From Firmicutes bacterium UBA911 (lineage in GTDB: Bacteria; Bacillota; Desulfotomaculia; Desulfotomaculales; Desulforudaceae): a DNA stretch of 10,174 nucleotides. The stretch covers positions 1 to 10,174 of the forward strand of contig DBEH01000025.1 of NCBI GenBank assembly GCA_002294005.1. Reading direction: 5' to 3'. A program made the translations under genes and the position numbers. Shown here piece by piece: positions 1 through 6,220 of this stretch. The notes beneath the pieces are model-generated. The model ran no database searches, was not told the DNA's origin, and saw only the letters and a program-made list of their open reading frames with translations. How positions within the stretch are numbered: position 1 is the first letter of the stretch; every line of letters begins with the position of its first letter.

Positions 1-1383
1 GGCGAACTCGTCGTATTCCTGACGGGCGGTGACGATGAAATTCAGCAAACGTTCCCGTTCCTCCCGCCCGATGGACGGGTGCTGGTCCAGTCCCTCGCGC
101 AGCGCCCGCAGCACATCCAGCGCGCTGAGGCTACCCGGTCTCGCTCTGGATCAGCGCGGACGACAGCCGGTTGACCACGTAGCGGGGGTCGACCCCGGTC
201 ATCCCCTCGTCCGGATGCTCACTCCGGAGTTCAGCCAGGTCCCGGCGGCCGAAGCCCTCGATCTCCTCCCCGTCGTACAGCCGCATCTTTTTCACCAGGT
301 CCAGCCCCGGTTTTCGCGACTCCCGAAGCCGGGAGAGCACCGAGAACACGGCCGCCGCCCGCAGGGCGTACGGGGCCAGGTGCACATCTTTGAGTTCGCT
401 CTGGTTGATCAGCTTCCGGTAAATCCGGACCTCTTCCGATAACACGGAGGTTGTAGGGAATCCGCATCACCAGCAGGCGGGACACCAGGGCCTCGTTCTT
501 CCGGTTGGCGATAAAGGCCCGGTACTCGGACTCGTTCGTATGGGCGGCGATCATCTCGTCCGCGCTGATCAGGGAGTACCTCCCGGCCTTGAAGTTTCCC
601 TCCTGGGAGAGGCTCAGGAGGTTCCAAAGGAATTTCTCGTCGCACTTGAGCATCCCTTGGAACTCCATCAGGCCCCGGTTGGCGATGTTCAGTTCCCCGT
701 CAAACCGTTACGCCCGGGGGTCGGACTCGGCCCCGTACTCGGCGATGTCCTGGGATTTGGGGTCCGAGGGGGCGAAGGTGCCGATCCCCACCCGCTGTTC
801 CTCGGAGAAAAAGATGCGCTCGACCGGGACCTCCTCGATCCGGCCGCCGTACTCCGTTTCCACCCGCAGGCGGCAGGCCGGGCACAATTCCCCCTCAATG
901 TGCAGGTTGTATTCCCGGGCGAAAGCGTCCCGGACCGCGGCCGGAACCAGGTGCAGGGGTTCCTCGTGCATCGGGCAGCCCTTGATCGCGTACACCGCGC
1001 CTTCTTCCGTGCGGCTGTACTCCTCCAGGCCCCGCTTCAAGAGCGTGACCAGCGTGGACTTGCCGCCGCTCACCGGACCCATCAGGAGCAGGATGCGGTG
1101 GCGGACATCCAGGCGGCGGGCCGCCGGGTGCAAGTACTCGTCCACCAGCTTTTCCAAGGTCTCGTCCAGCCCGAACAGGTCCCGGGTAAAGAAATTGTAT
1201 TGTTTTACGCCTTCTAAGTTTCTCCACCCCGGCCGCCATGATCATCCGGAAGATCCGGGAGTGACTGAGCTGGCAAACCCAAGACCGGCGGCGCACCACC
1301 TCCAGGTAATCCCTGAAGGTCCCCTGCCACTCGAGCTTTCTCCTGGCCGCACGATACTCTTCCAGGTGGTGGAGAAAACGCAT
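1..1383 (-). pseudogene. prkA: Broken PrkA-type serine protein kinase gene, C-terminal part beyond window
   Basis: PrkA is an AAA-type ATPase fused to a kinase-like C-terminal part; in spore formers it is linked to sporulation and usually sits near yhbH/spoVR. Reading in from 1383, translated pieces match the family end to end: MRFLHHLEEYRAARRKLEW, a Walker A GPVSGGKST (1053-1079), SDPKSQDI, CDEKFLWNLLSLSQEGNFK, KKMRLYDGEE, DPRYVVNR, and LSALDVLRALREGLDQHPS up to the window edge. These lie in different frames. One extra base at an A run (1219-1221), one at 441-442 and one in a G run (134-136, CCC on the plus strand) shift the frame. An in-frame TAA at 708-710 stands where the family has Tyr in DPRAYRF. 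About 12 residues (the DLTGSIDFST region) are missing near 740-748. The start at 1383 fits family length and has GAGAGG upstream; an in-frame ATG at 1404 is less likely. Family comparison is from memory of the B. subtilis protein. Confidence 0.9.
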
Positions 1384-1469
1384 GTCCTGCCTCTCGCAAG
1401 CCAAGTGATCTCACGCAAATATATGCTCCCTTTCAAGGGAAAAAGAAGGCTCCCCAGGCGACAAAATAG

Positions 1470-1660
1470 GCGTTGGTGGCCGGGTGTTTGGGTGGATGGG
1501 TGGGTGTTTGGTCGGTGGGTAGTCGGCGGTCGGACAGGTGAGTGGTCGGCCGGATGGGTGGTCGGTGGTTGGACAGATGGTTGGTCGGTGGTCGGACAGG
1601 TGAGTGGTTGGGTGGTCGGACAGGTGAGTGGTTGGGTGGTCGGTGGTTGGTGGTCGCACC
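1470..1660. repeat. G-rich degenerate GGT/GGTCGGACAGGTGAGTGG repeat tract with G-quadruplex motif
   Basis: The plus strand is almost entirely G and T here, built from GGTTGG, GGTCGG and GGGTGG words. A longer word, GGTCGGACAGGTGAGTGGT, occurs at 1528-1546, 1590-1608 and 1614-1632, with a degenerate copy at 1567-1585. The stretches 1590-1613 and 1614-1637 are perfect 24-bp tandem copies. At 1482-1504 four GGG runs with loops TGTTT, TGGAT and T satisfy the canonical G3-N1-7 quadruplex rule. Open frames cross it on both strands, giving TTDHP-like or GWVVG-like low-complexity peptides, but these look like by-products of the repeat. It lies between the prkA remnant and the broken toxin gene. Confidence 0.85.
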
Positions 1661-1693
1661 GGGGGAAATTCGGGTCTGAGCGCCGACGACTGA

Positions 1694-1789
1694 TTAATGC
1701 AGGGGGATGACGATGTAGTGCTTATCGGTATCCAGTACTCCCGGCAGCTCATCCGCATAGAGGGCTTCGGCCCACAGAAGGTTCAACAG
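1694..1789 (-). pseudogene. Orphan 31-codon open stretch, possible C-terminal remnant of a lost gene
   Basis: In the frame one base off the broken toxin, 31 codons run open to a TAA, ending ADELPGVLDTDKHYIVIPLH. Codon choice (mostly C or G in third position) resembles coding sequence, but there is no ribosome site and a TAG precedes it in frame. I do not recognise the family. It may be the tail of a gene joined to the toxin by deletion, the toxin's own tail after a frameshift (the sum would approach normal RelE length), or chance. Confidence 0.3.
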
Positions 1790-1928
1790 CTACAAGGTAA
1801 GGATCGGTTTTCAACGTTTCTATCCGGTCGAGCAGCCGGCTGGCAGCAGTCTTGTCGATGCGCAAAAGATATTTCGATGCCCCGGCGGAAAGTTGAAGTT
1901 TATAAACCGTGTTCTTTCCGGAAGACAT
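1749..1928 (-). pseudogene. RelE/ParE-superfamily toxin, truncated
   Basis: RelE-type toxins are ribosome-dependent mRNA interferases of about 85-95 residues, encoded next to their antitoxin. From ATG 1928 the first 36 or so residues fit: VYKLQLSAGASKYLLRIDK then AASRLLDRIETLKTDPY, the usual beta-strand and two-helix start. After TDPY the expected core (a LYRLRVGDYRVIY-like strand set carrying the catalytic basic residues) is absent, and the frame ends at 1749 after only 59 residues. An in-frame ATG at 1955 would lengthen the N-terminus, but 1928 matches family length and overlaps the antitoxin gene by 29 bases. Probably inactive. The family call rests on the N-terminal half only. Confidence 0.6.
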
Positions 1929-2118
1929 CGAAATCCACCCACTCTCCCTGGGCAACTTCCCGGCGGGCGGCTTCTATTTCGGCAATTTCTTCTTCGGTAA
2001 AGCGGTCATCGGCCGCAAGAATCCCCTCGTTCATTAGGCTACGCAGCAATTCAAGCCTTTCGGCTGCTGAAAAACCCCTGATTTGTTCTATAACCTTTTC
2101 AACTCGGGATGCAACCAT
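1900..2118 (-). CDS. RelB/YefM-like antitoxin, apparently intact
   Basis: A 72-residue acidic protein. The N-terminal half (VEKVIEQIRGFSAAERLELL) is a helical segment of the kind found in addiction-module proteins. The C-terminal half has the pattern IEAARREVAQGEWVDFDVFR-KEHGL, the usual toxin-wrapping tail of antitoxins paired with RelE/ParE toxins (EARxEVxxGEYVxxxELKxELGL). The ATG at 2118 is well supported by GAGGTGG about 8 bases upstream. The expected partner overlaps its 3' end by 29 bases but is truncated. In intact modules the antitoxin neutralises the toxin and represses the operon; here it may be a survivor without a target, or it may counter toxins elsewhere. No DNA-binding motif is obvious. 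Confidence 0.7.
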   Translation of the reverse strand: MVASRVEKVIEQIRGFSAAERLELLRSLMNEGILAADDRFTEEEIAEIEAARREVAQGEWVDFDVFRKEHGL

Positions 2119-2508
2119 GGCAAATCCACCTCATTTCTTTTTCTTTCGTTCTTGCTTATTCGCCAAGGGTTCATGACCTTTGAATTTGTGGCGGAGCCGC
2201 TACCATTAGACGCCATGTCTTATAGACTATCGTAGATTCCGCTCTTAAAAACATTATGCCCAATGGCCCAACAATGTCAATGTGGCCTTGGTCGATAATA
2301 AATCCTGTAACGATCTTGCGGGCACATTGCCGAGCTCTTTCGGTTCCAGCTGCAGCGCAGGTAGCGGTGCGCCGCTAGTCATCGACCGTCAGCTCCTTCA
2401 AAAGCTTGTCGTCCAAGGCCTTCAGGGCGTCGCTTTACGCGCCGGGGGGAGGTGAGAACGTGAAGAAACTATTGCTGACATTCGCCAGCCAGACGGCTCT
2501 GTTAGAGA
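2119..2508. other. Intergenic stretch with short coding-like scraps
   Basis: No convincing gene. A short hairpin, TAGCGG-TGCG-CCGCTA, lies at 2362-2377 without a T run. On the minus strand, about 19 codons ending at TAG 2375-2377 read ALKALDDKLLKELTVDD and are preceded by a stop at about 2435, so they could be a gene tail or chance. On the plus strand a strong ribosome site (GGGGGGAGGTGAG, about 2444-2456) precedes GTG 2460 and a 19-codon ORF, KKLLLTFASQTALLESET, which stops at 2519. The area looks like eroded sequence rather than a functional spacer. I see no tRNA, riboswitch or transposase. Confidence 0.4.
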
Positions 2509-2664
2509 GTGAGACGTGAGCACCATGTTGGGAACTCGAAGCCCCGTGTATCACAACGGGAACTGGTTAACCACTGTAACGGTGCGAGTTGTACGGTAGC
2601 TTTTCTTGAAATGGTACGGCGCCTTTTGGAGGCTAAGGGCAGTGAGGCCCAAATCAAGGTCTAG
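2509..2664 (+). CDS. Possible small hypothetical protein (51 aa), unrecognised
   Basis: An open frame from GTG 2509 to TAG 2664 gives a 51-residue basic peptide with two cysteines (NHCNGASC) and a helical, coding-like tail (AFLEMVRRLLEAKGSEAQIK). It has no good ribosome site of its own. The strong site at about 2450 belongs to a 19-codon ORF (GTG 2460 to TGA 2519) that overlaps its start by 11 bases in another frame, so the two may be halves of one frameshifted gene or be translationally coupled. Its stop overlaps the convergent gatD stop by 4 bases. Function unknown; it may be chance or a relic. Confidence 0.25.
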   Translation: MRREHHVGNSKPRVSQRELVNHCNGASCTVAFLEMVRRLLEAKGSEAQIKV

Positions 2665-3386
2665 CGCACCTTGAGCCGGTTCAGGACGGCGGTGCGGGCC
2701 TGCTCTTCCAGGCGGTCGTCCAAGGGGCTTAGGAAGGGGTCCAGGCCCCGCCGCCGCAGGGCCAGCGAGATGAGGTGGTCGGTCAGCCGGGGATTCTTGG
2801 GGAGCAGGGGGCCGTGCAGGTAGGAGCAGAAAACGTTGCGGTAGCGGGCCCCCTCCAGGCCGTCGGCGCCGTTGTTGCCGTAACCGGCCAGCACCCGGCC
2901 CAGGGGTTGCACCTGGCCCAGGAAGGTCTGGCCGGAATGGTTCTCGAATCCAGCCACCCGCACCGGGAGCCCGTCAAGTTCAAGCTCCACCGCGCAGTTC
3001 CCGATGAGCCGCCTCGCGCCGGCCCGCGTGTAGAAGTCGAGCAGCCGCAGGCCCGGAACCACCTTGTCCTCGGCGAGCTGGTAGTAGTGGCCGAGAACCT
3101 GGTAGCCGCCGCAAATGGCCAGCACCACCAGCCCGTCCTCAACGGCCGCTTCCAGATTGTCCCGCCGCCTTATCAAATCTTCCGCCAGAATCCCTTGTTC
3201 CCGGTCGGAACCCCCGCCGACGAACAGAAAGTCCAGTTCCCGGAAGTCCACCGGTTCCCCGAGCGGTATCTCCCGCACGCCGACCGGAATCCGCCGCCAC
3301 GAACACCGCCGGGCGAAAGCGATCAGGTTTCCCCGGTCCCCGTACAGGTTCAAGAGGTCAGGATACAGATGACCCGCGACCAGCAT
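2661..3386 (-). CDS. gatD: Lipid II isoglutaminyl synthase, glutaminase subunit GatD
   Basis: GatD is the class I-type (CobB/CobQ-like) glutamine amidotransferase that supplies ammonia to MurT for amidating the D-Glu of lipid II to D-isoglutamine, in the cytoplasm. The 241-residue length is normal. The catalytic cysteine is Cys92 in the nucleophile elbow AICGGYQVLG, and the partner histidine is His191 in SYLHGPLLPKNP. FVGGGSDREQ (55-64) and the GFENHSGQTF motif (146-155) are typical of the family, and the N-terminus (HLYPDLLNLYGDRGN) is diagnostic. ATG 3386 is preceded by GGGAGG at good spacing and lies inside the end of murT (29-base overlap), so translation is probably coupled, as expected for subunits of one complex. 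No clear terminator follows. Confidence 0.95.
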   Translation of the reverse strand: MLVAGHLYPDLLNLYGDRGNLIAFARRCSWRRIPVGVREIPLGEPVDFRELDFLFVGGGSDREQGILAEDLIRRRDNLEAAVEDGLVVLAICGGYQVLGHYYQLAEDKVVPGLRLLDFYTRAGARRLIGNCAVELELDGLPVRVAGFENHSGQTFLGQVQPLGRVLAGYGNNGADGLEGARYRNVFCSYLHGPLLPKNPRLTDHLISLALRRRGLDPFLSPLDDRLEEQARTAVLNRLKVR

Positions 3387-4761
3387 GGTCCGCCCTCCCT
3401 TCCGGGGTCAGCCTCGGCCTCAGGATTCTCTCCACCGGCCAGAGCGCCGTATAGGTGGCAAAGAAGTACGCCGCCTCCCCGGGGCCGTCCAGGGTCGCGC
3501 TCACGGCCGCCTTCAGGTTCGGCTGCACCGCGATCTTCTTCGGGTCAACGCCGGCGTATTTCAGCCGCACCGCCATGTCCTCCGCCCGGAGGCCGCCGCA
3601 CACGAACCGGGGCACTTTCTCCCGCACCGCCTCCAGCATCTCGAAGTCGACGTCCCAGAGCCAGGAGACGTCCCGGCCGTCCGCCACGTTGTCGTTTATG
3701 GCGATGAAGACGTCCTTGGTTCCCGGATTGGCCGGCAAAAGGTTCAAACCCTCGTTGAAGCCGGCCGGGTTCTTCACCAGGTTTAAAAACACCGGCTTGT
3801 CCCGGTAGCGGAAGCGCTCCAGCCTCCCGACCGCCGGCTCGTAGGTCTCCAGGCTTTCGATCACCCGGCCGGGGTCCAACCCCAAAAGGGTCCCGGCGGT
3901 AAAGGCGGCCAGGGCGTTGTACAAGTTGTAAAACCCCTGGGTCTGCATCTCCAGCCGGTATTGCTCGTCCCCGCGTCGGATGAGGCAAGACACCCCTTCG
4001 CCCTGGTAGCGGGCCTGCAACGCTTCCACATCCGGTTCCGGCCGGCGGAAACCGCACCCGGCACAACGGAACAGGCCCAACTGGCTGTAGTGGTAAAAGG
4101 AATACTGCAGGGTGGTGCCGCACTGAGGACAAAACCGCGCCTCCCGGGTGTGCCGGCCGCCCTCCACCACCCGGGTGTGCGGGGCCAAGCCGAAGTGGGC
4201 CGTACGCGGCCCCAGCAGGCCGAACTGGGCCACGAGCGGGTCGTCGGCGTTTATGACCAGCCGGACCCGGGGCAGCCTTTTCAGGGCTTCACGGATCAGC
4301 GCGACGGTCGTGTCGAGTTCTCCGTAACGGTCCAGTTGGTCGCGAAAGAAATTGGTGACCACCACCGCCTGGGGATTGACCTGGGCCGCCACTACCGGAA
4401 AGGCGGCCTCGTCCACTTCCAGGACCGCGTAGTCAAACCGCAGCCGGCCGCGCGGGCCGATTTCCCGTACGAACGCGGTCGTCACTCCGGTGATCAGGTT
4501 AGCGCCCTCCCGGTTGCATACGACCCGGTAACCCGCCTCCCTCAGGATGCGGGCCAGCATGTTGTTCGTGGTCGTCTTCCCGTTGGTCCCGGTGACCAGG
4601 ATTACGCCCCGCTGCGCCCGGGCGGCCAGTTGTTTCAGCGTGCCGGGGTACAGCGTCAGGGCAACCTTCCCCGGCAGGGACGACCCGGGCCGCCCCAGCA
4701 GTTGACTGCACCGGGCGGCCCACTTGGCGCCGCAGATGGCGATCAAAAGCCTGCCGTTCAT
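3358..4761 (-). CDS. murT: Lipid II isoglutaminyl synthase, Mur ligase-like subunit MurT
   Basis: MurT uses ATP to activate the D-Glu carboxylate of lipid II and, with ammonia from GatD, makes the amide needed for efficient transpeptidation. Numbered from the upstream ATG 4773, it has the Mur ligase P-loop GTNGKTT (62-68), the central-domain signature NFFRDQLDRYGE (141-152), a four-cysteine zinc-ribbon insert typical of MurT (Cys215, Cys218, Cys237, Cys240) and the C-terminal DUF1727 domain with DGRDVSWLWD (365-374), which holds the conserved acidic residue implicated in amide transfer. I prefer ATG 4761 (MNGRLLIAICG; 467 aa) because GGAGG sits 5 bases upstream, whereas AAGGTGG directly abuts ATG 4773. 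First gene of a two-gene operon, divergent from the ytrA-like operon. Confidence 0.95.
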   Translation of the reverse strand: MNGRLLIAICGAKWAARCSQLLGRPGSSLPGKVALTLYPGTLKQLAARAQRGVILVTGTNGKTTTNNMLARILREAGYRVVCNREGANLITGVTTAFVREIGPRGRLRFDYAVLEVDEAAFPVVAAQVNPQAVVVTNFFRDQLDRYGELDTTVALIREALKRLPRVRLVINADDPLVAQFGLLGPRTAHFGLAPHTRVVEGGRHTREARFCPQCGTTLQYSFYHYSQLGLFRCAGCGFRRPEPDVEALQARYQGEGVSCLIRRGDEQYRLEMQTQGFYNLYNALAAFTAGTLLGLDPGRVIESLETYEPAVGRLERFRYRDKPVFLNLVKNPAGFNEGLNLLPANPGTKDVFIAINDNVADGRDVSWLWDVDFEMLEAVREKVPRFVCGGLRAEDMAVRLKYAGVDPKKIAVQPNLKAAVSATLDGPGEAAYFFATYTALWPVERILRPRLTPEGRADHAGRGSSVS

Positions 4762-4784
4762 AAGCACCTCCATCCACCTTAATT

Positions 4785-4813
4785 AATGTACAATCCCGGC
4801 GGGCATTAATCAA
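4785..4813 (-). promoter_or_regulatory. Candidate sigma-A promoter for murT-gatD
   Basis: Reading the minus strand, TTGATT (4813-4808) and TACATT (4790-4785) are separated by exactly 17 bases, each matching 4 of 6 consensus positions. Transcription would start around 4778, giving a very short leader that still includes the GGAGG site. It is weak by consensus and chosen partly by position, so it is a candidate only. Confidence 0.4.
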
Positions 4814-4843
4814 GGTTTGGGTCACCCGTCCCCAAAAAACCTC

Positions 4844-4872
4844 TTGACACGATCCCCGGGCAATGCTATATA
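4844..4872 (+). promoter_or_regulatory. Sigma-A promoter of the ytrA-like operon
   Basis: TTGACA (4844-4849) and TATATA (4867-4872) are separated by exactly 17 bases: a perfect -35 and a 5-of-6 -10. The predicted start, near 4879-4880, falls inside the inverted repeat that follows at once, so a protein bound there would block initiation or escape. Confidence 0.85.
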
Positions 4873-4893
4873 TGTACTAGTTATCCTAGTACA
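4873..4893. promoter_or_regulatory. Inverted-repeat operator, likely bound by the YtrA-type repressor
   Basis: TGTACTAG, 5-base spacer TTATC, then CTAGTACA: a perfect 8-bp inverted repeat directly downstream of the -10 box and 33 bases before the regulator's start codon. GntR-family dimers bind such palindromes, and YtrA-type regulators normally repress their own operon. Assignment to the adjacent regulator is inference from position and symmetry. It lies about 80 bases upstream of the candidate murT promoter, so effects on murT are possible but not shown. Confidence 0.75.
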
Positions 4894-4925
4894 CTTCAGA
4901 CACTCCGCAAGGCAGGTGAGCGGCT

Positions 4926-5318
4926 TTGTTCAACATCGACCAGCGCAGCAGCACCCCCATCTACCTGCAACTGGTGCAGGAGGTCAAAGAGGCCATCCTC
5001 CGGGGTGTGCTGCAACCCGGCGACCGGCTGCCTTCGGTCCGCGACCTGTCCGGCCGGTTGACCATCAACCCCAATACCATTCAGAAATCCTACCAGGAAC
5101 TGGAGCGGCAGAAGGTCGTTGAAACGCTGCGGGGCAAGGGCACCTTCGTGTGCCTGGATTATCAGGTGCGGGAGGACGAGGAGAAGATGGGTGAGTTTCG
5201 GGAGAACTTGCGCAAGATCCTGGTTGAGGCGCACTATCTGGGACTGGACCGGGAGCGGGTTGTGGCGCTGGCCAGGCAACTCATGCAGGAGCTTGGCCTC
5301 GGGGAGGGTTTAAAGTGA
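4926..5318 (+). CDS. ytrA: GntR-family transcriptional regulator, YtrA subfamily
   Basis: A 130-residue repressor of the short YtrA subfamily: an N-terminal winged helix-turn-helix and a short helical dimerisation tail, with no large effector domain. The signature MFNIDQRSSTPIYLQLVQEV opens the protein; the recognition-helix region is LPSVRDLSGRLTINPNTIQK (35-54), then YQELERQKVVETLRGKGTFV (56-75) forms the wing. The tail (82-130) is charged and helical. The start is TTG 4926, supported by AGGTGAG at 4914-4920 and by the family N-terminus. The stop overlaps the next gene's GTG in GTGA. It likely represses the operon through the 4873-4893 palindrome. In B. subtilis the ytr operon is induced by lipid II-binding cell-wall antibiotics; the inducer here is unknown. 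The symbol denotes subfamily, not proven orthology. Confidence 0.9.
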   Translation: MFNIDQRSSTPIYLQLVQEVKEAILRGVLQPGDRLPSVRDLSGRLTINPNTIQKSYQELERQKVVETLRGKGTFVCLDYQVREDEEKMGEFRENLRKILVEAHYLGLDRERVVALARQLMQELGLGEGLK

Positions 5319-6220
5319 ATATCGTCGTGCACGGGTTGACCAAGGCCTTTCGGGAGAACACGGCGCTGGAGAACATCAATCTCGAAGTGCCGCCGGGCAC
5401 GGTCTTCGGCCTGGTGGGACCAAACGGCGCCGGCAAGACCACGCTGATTAAAATCATCATGGGCCTCCTGTTGCCCACCCGGGGCTTTGTCTCCATCGGC
5501 GGGCGTTCGGCGCACCAGGATCCCGGGGTAAAATCCAAGATCGGCTATTTGGCCGATTACCAGCGCTACTACCCCGGTTTCAAGGTAAACGACATGTTCC
5601 GGTTGTACCGGGAGTCCTATGAAACGTGGAGTCCGGAACGTTTCCAGGAACTGTGCCGGGTGTTCGACCTGCCGGAAAACGCCAAGGTCAAGAACCTGTC
5701 CAAGGGAATGCGCACCCAGTTGGCGATCATCCTGAACCTGGCCTTTAGACCGGCCCTCTTGGTCCTGGACGAACCCACCGCCGGCCTGGACCCGGTGCTC
5801 AGGCGGCAGTTTTTGACCATCCTGATGGACGAAGTGGCCGAAAACGGCACCACCGTTTTCATCTCCACGCACAACCTGCACGAACTGGAACGCATCTGCG
5901 ACCGCCTGGCCGTCATCCACCAGGGCCGGCTCTTGTTCAACGAAAGCCTGGAAGACTTAAAGCACAAGGTGCGCAAGATCCAGGCGGCGTTCGAGAACCC
6001 CCTCCCCCCGGACATCTTACAGAAGACCGGCGTCCTGAACGTCGAGCAGCAGGGCCGGGTCTACAGTATCACCGTACAGGACGGCATCGACGAGCTTACG
6101 GCCGAGTTGCGGACATTTAAGCCCCTTTTCCTGGACTTCGTGGACATATCCCTGGAGGAGATCTTCATTCACCGGATGGGAGGTGAAGGCTATGAACTTA
6201 AAAAAATTCTGGCCCAATAA
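5315..6220 (+). CDS. ABC transporter ATP-binding protein, YtrB-like
   Basis: A 301-residue ATPase with all the usual motifs: Walker A GPNGAGKTT (35-43), ABC signature LSKGM (128-132), Walker B LLVLDEP (148-154), D-loop AGLDP (156-160) and H-loop His186 in STHNLHELE. The C-terminal 90 residues or so form the extension found in exporter ATPases of the CcmA/YtrB type. The position usually holding the Q-loop glutamine reads YLADYQRYY, as often seen in this subgroup. GTG 5315 follows GGGAGG and overlaps the regulator's stop by 4 bases. It energises the permease encoded next, presumably for export or for removing an envelope-active compound; the substrate cannot be read from sequence. Confidence 0.93.
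   Translation: MNIVVHGLTKAFRENTALENINLEVPPGTVFGLVGPNGAGKTTLIKIIMGLLLPTRGFVSIGGRSAHQDPGVKSKIGYLADYQRYYPGFKVNDMFRLYRESYETWSPERFQELCRVFDLPENAKVKNLSKGMRTQLAIILNLAFRPALLVLDEPTAGLDPVLRRQFLTILMDEVAENGTTVFISTHNLHELERICDRLAVIHQGRLLFNESLEDLKHKVRKIQAAFENPLPPDILQKTGVLNVEQQGRVYSITVQDGIDELTAELRTFKPLFLDFVDISLEEIFIHRMGGEGYELKKILAQ

Noticed and set aside
1427..1440. TCCCTT-TC-AAGGGA palindrome as a prkA operator or hairpin
   Set aside because: The 2-base centre cannot form a hairpin loop, and nothing else supports an operator.
1470..1660. Possible CRISPR array
   Set aside because: Repeats are low-complexity and nearly contiguous, with no unique spacers of uniform length and no cas genes.
505..1710. 401-codon plus-strand ORF
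   Set aside because: Lies opposite the prkA remnant and runs into the G-rich repeat; Ser/Arg-rich antisense-type composition and no family resemblance.
1411..1758. 115-codon minus-strand ORF containing TTHLSDHP repeats
   Set aside because: Mostly a translation of the G-rich repeat; no ribosome site and low complexity.
2775..3707. 310-codon plus-strand ORF
   Set aside because: Antisense to gatD and murT, both of which have full motifs; Pro/Arg-rich shadow.
3961..4782. 273-codon plus-strand ORF
   Set aside because: Antisense shadow of murT with no recognisable domain.
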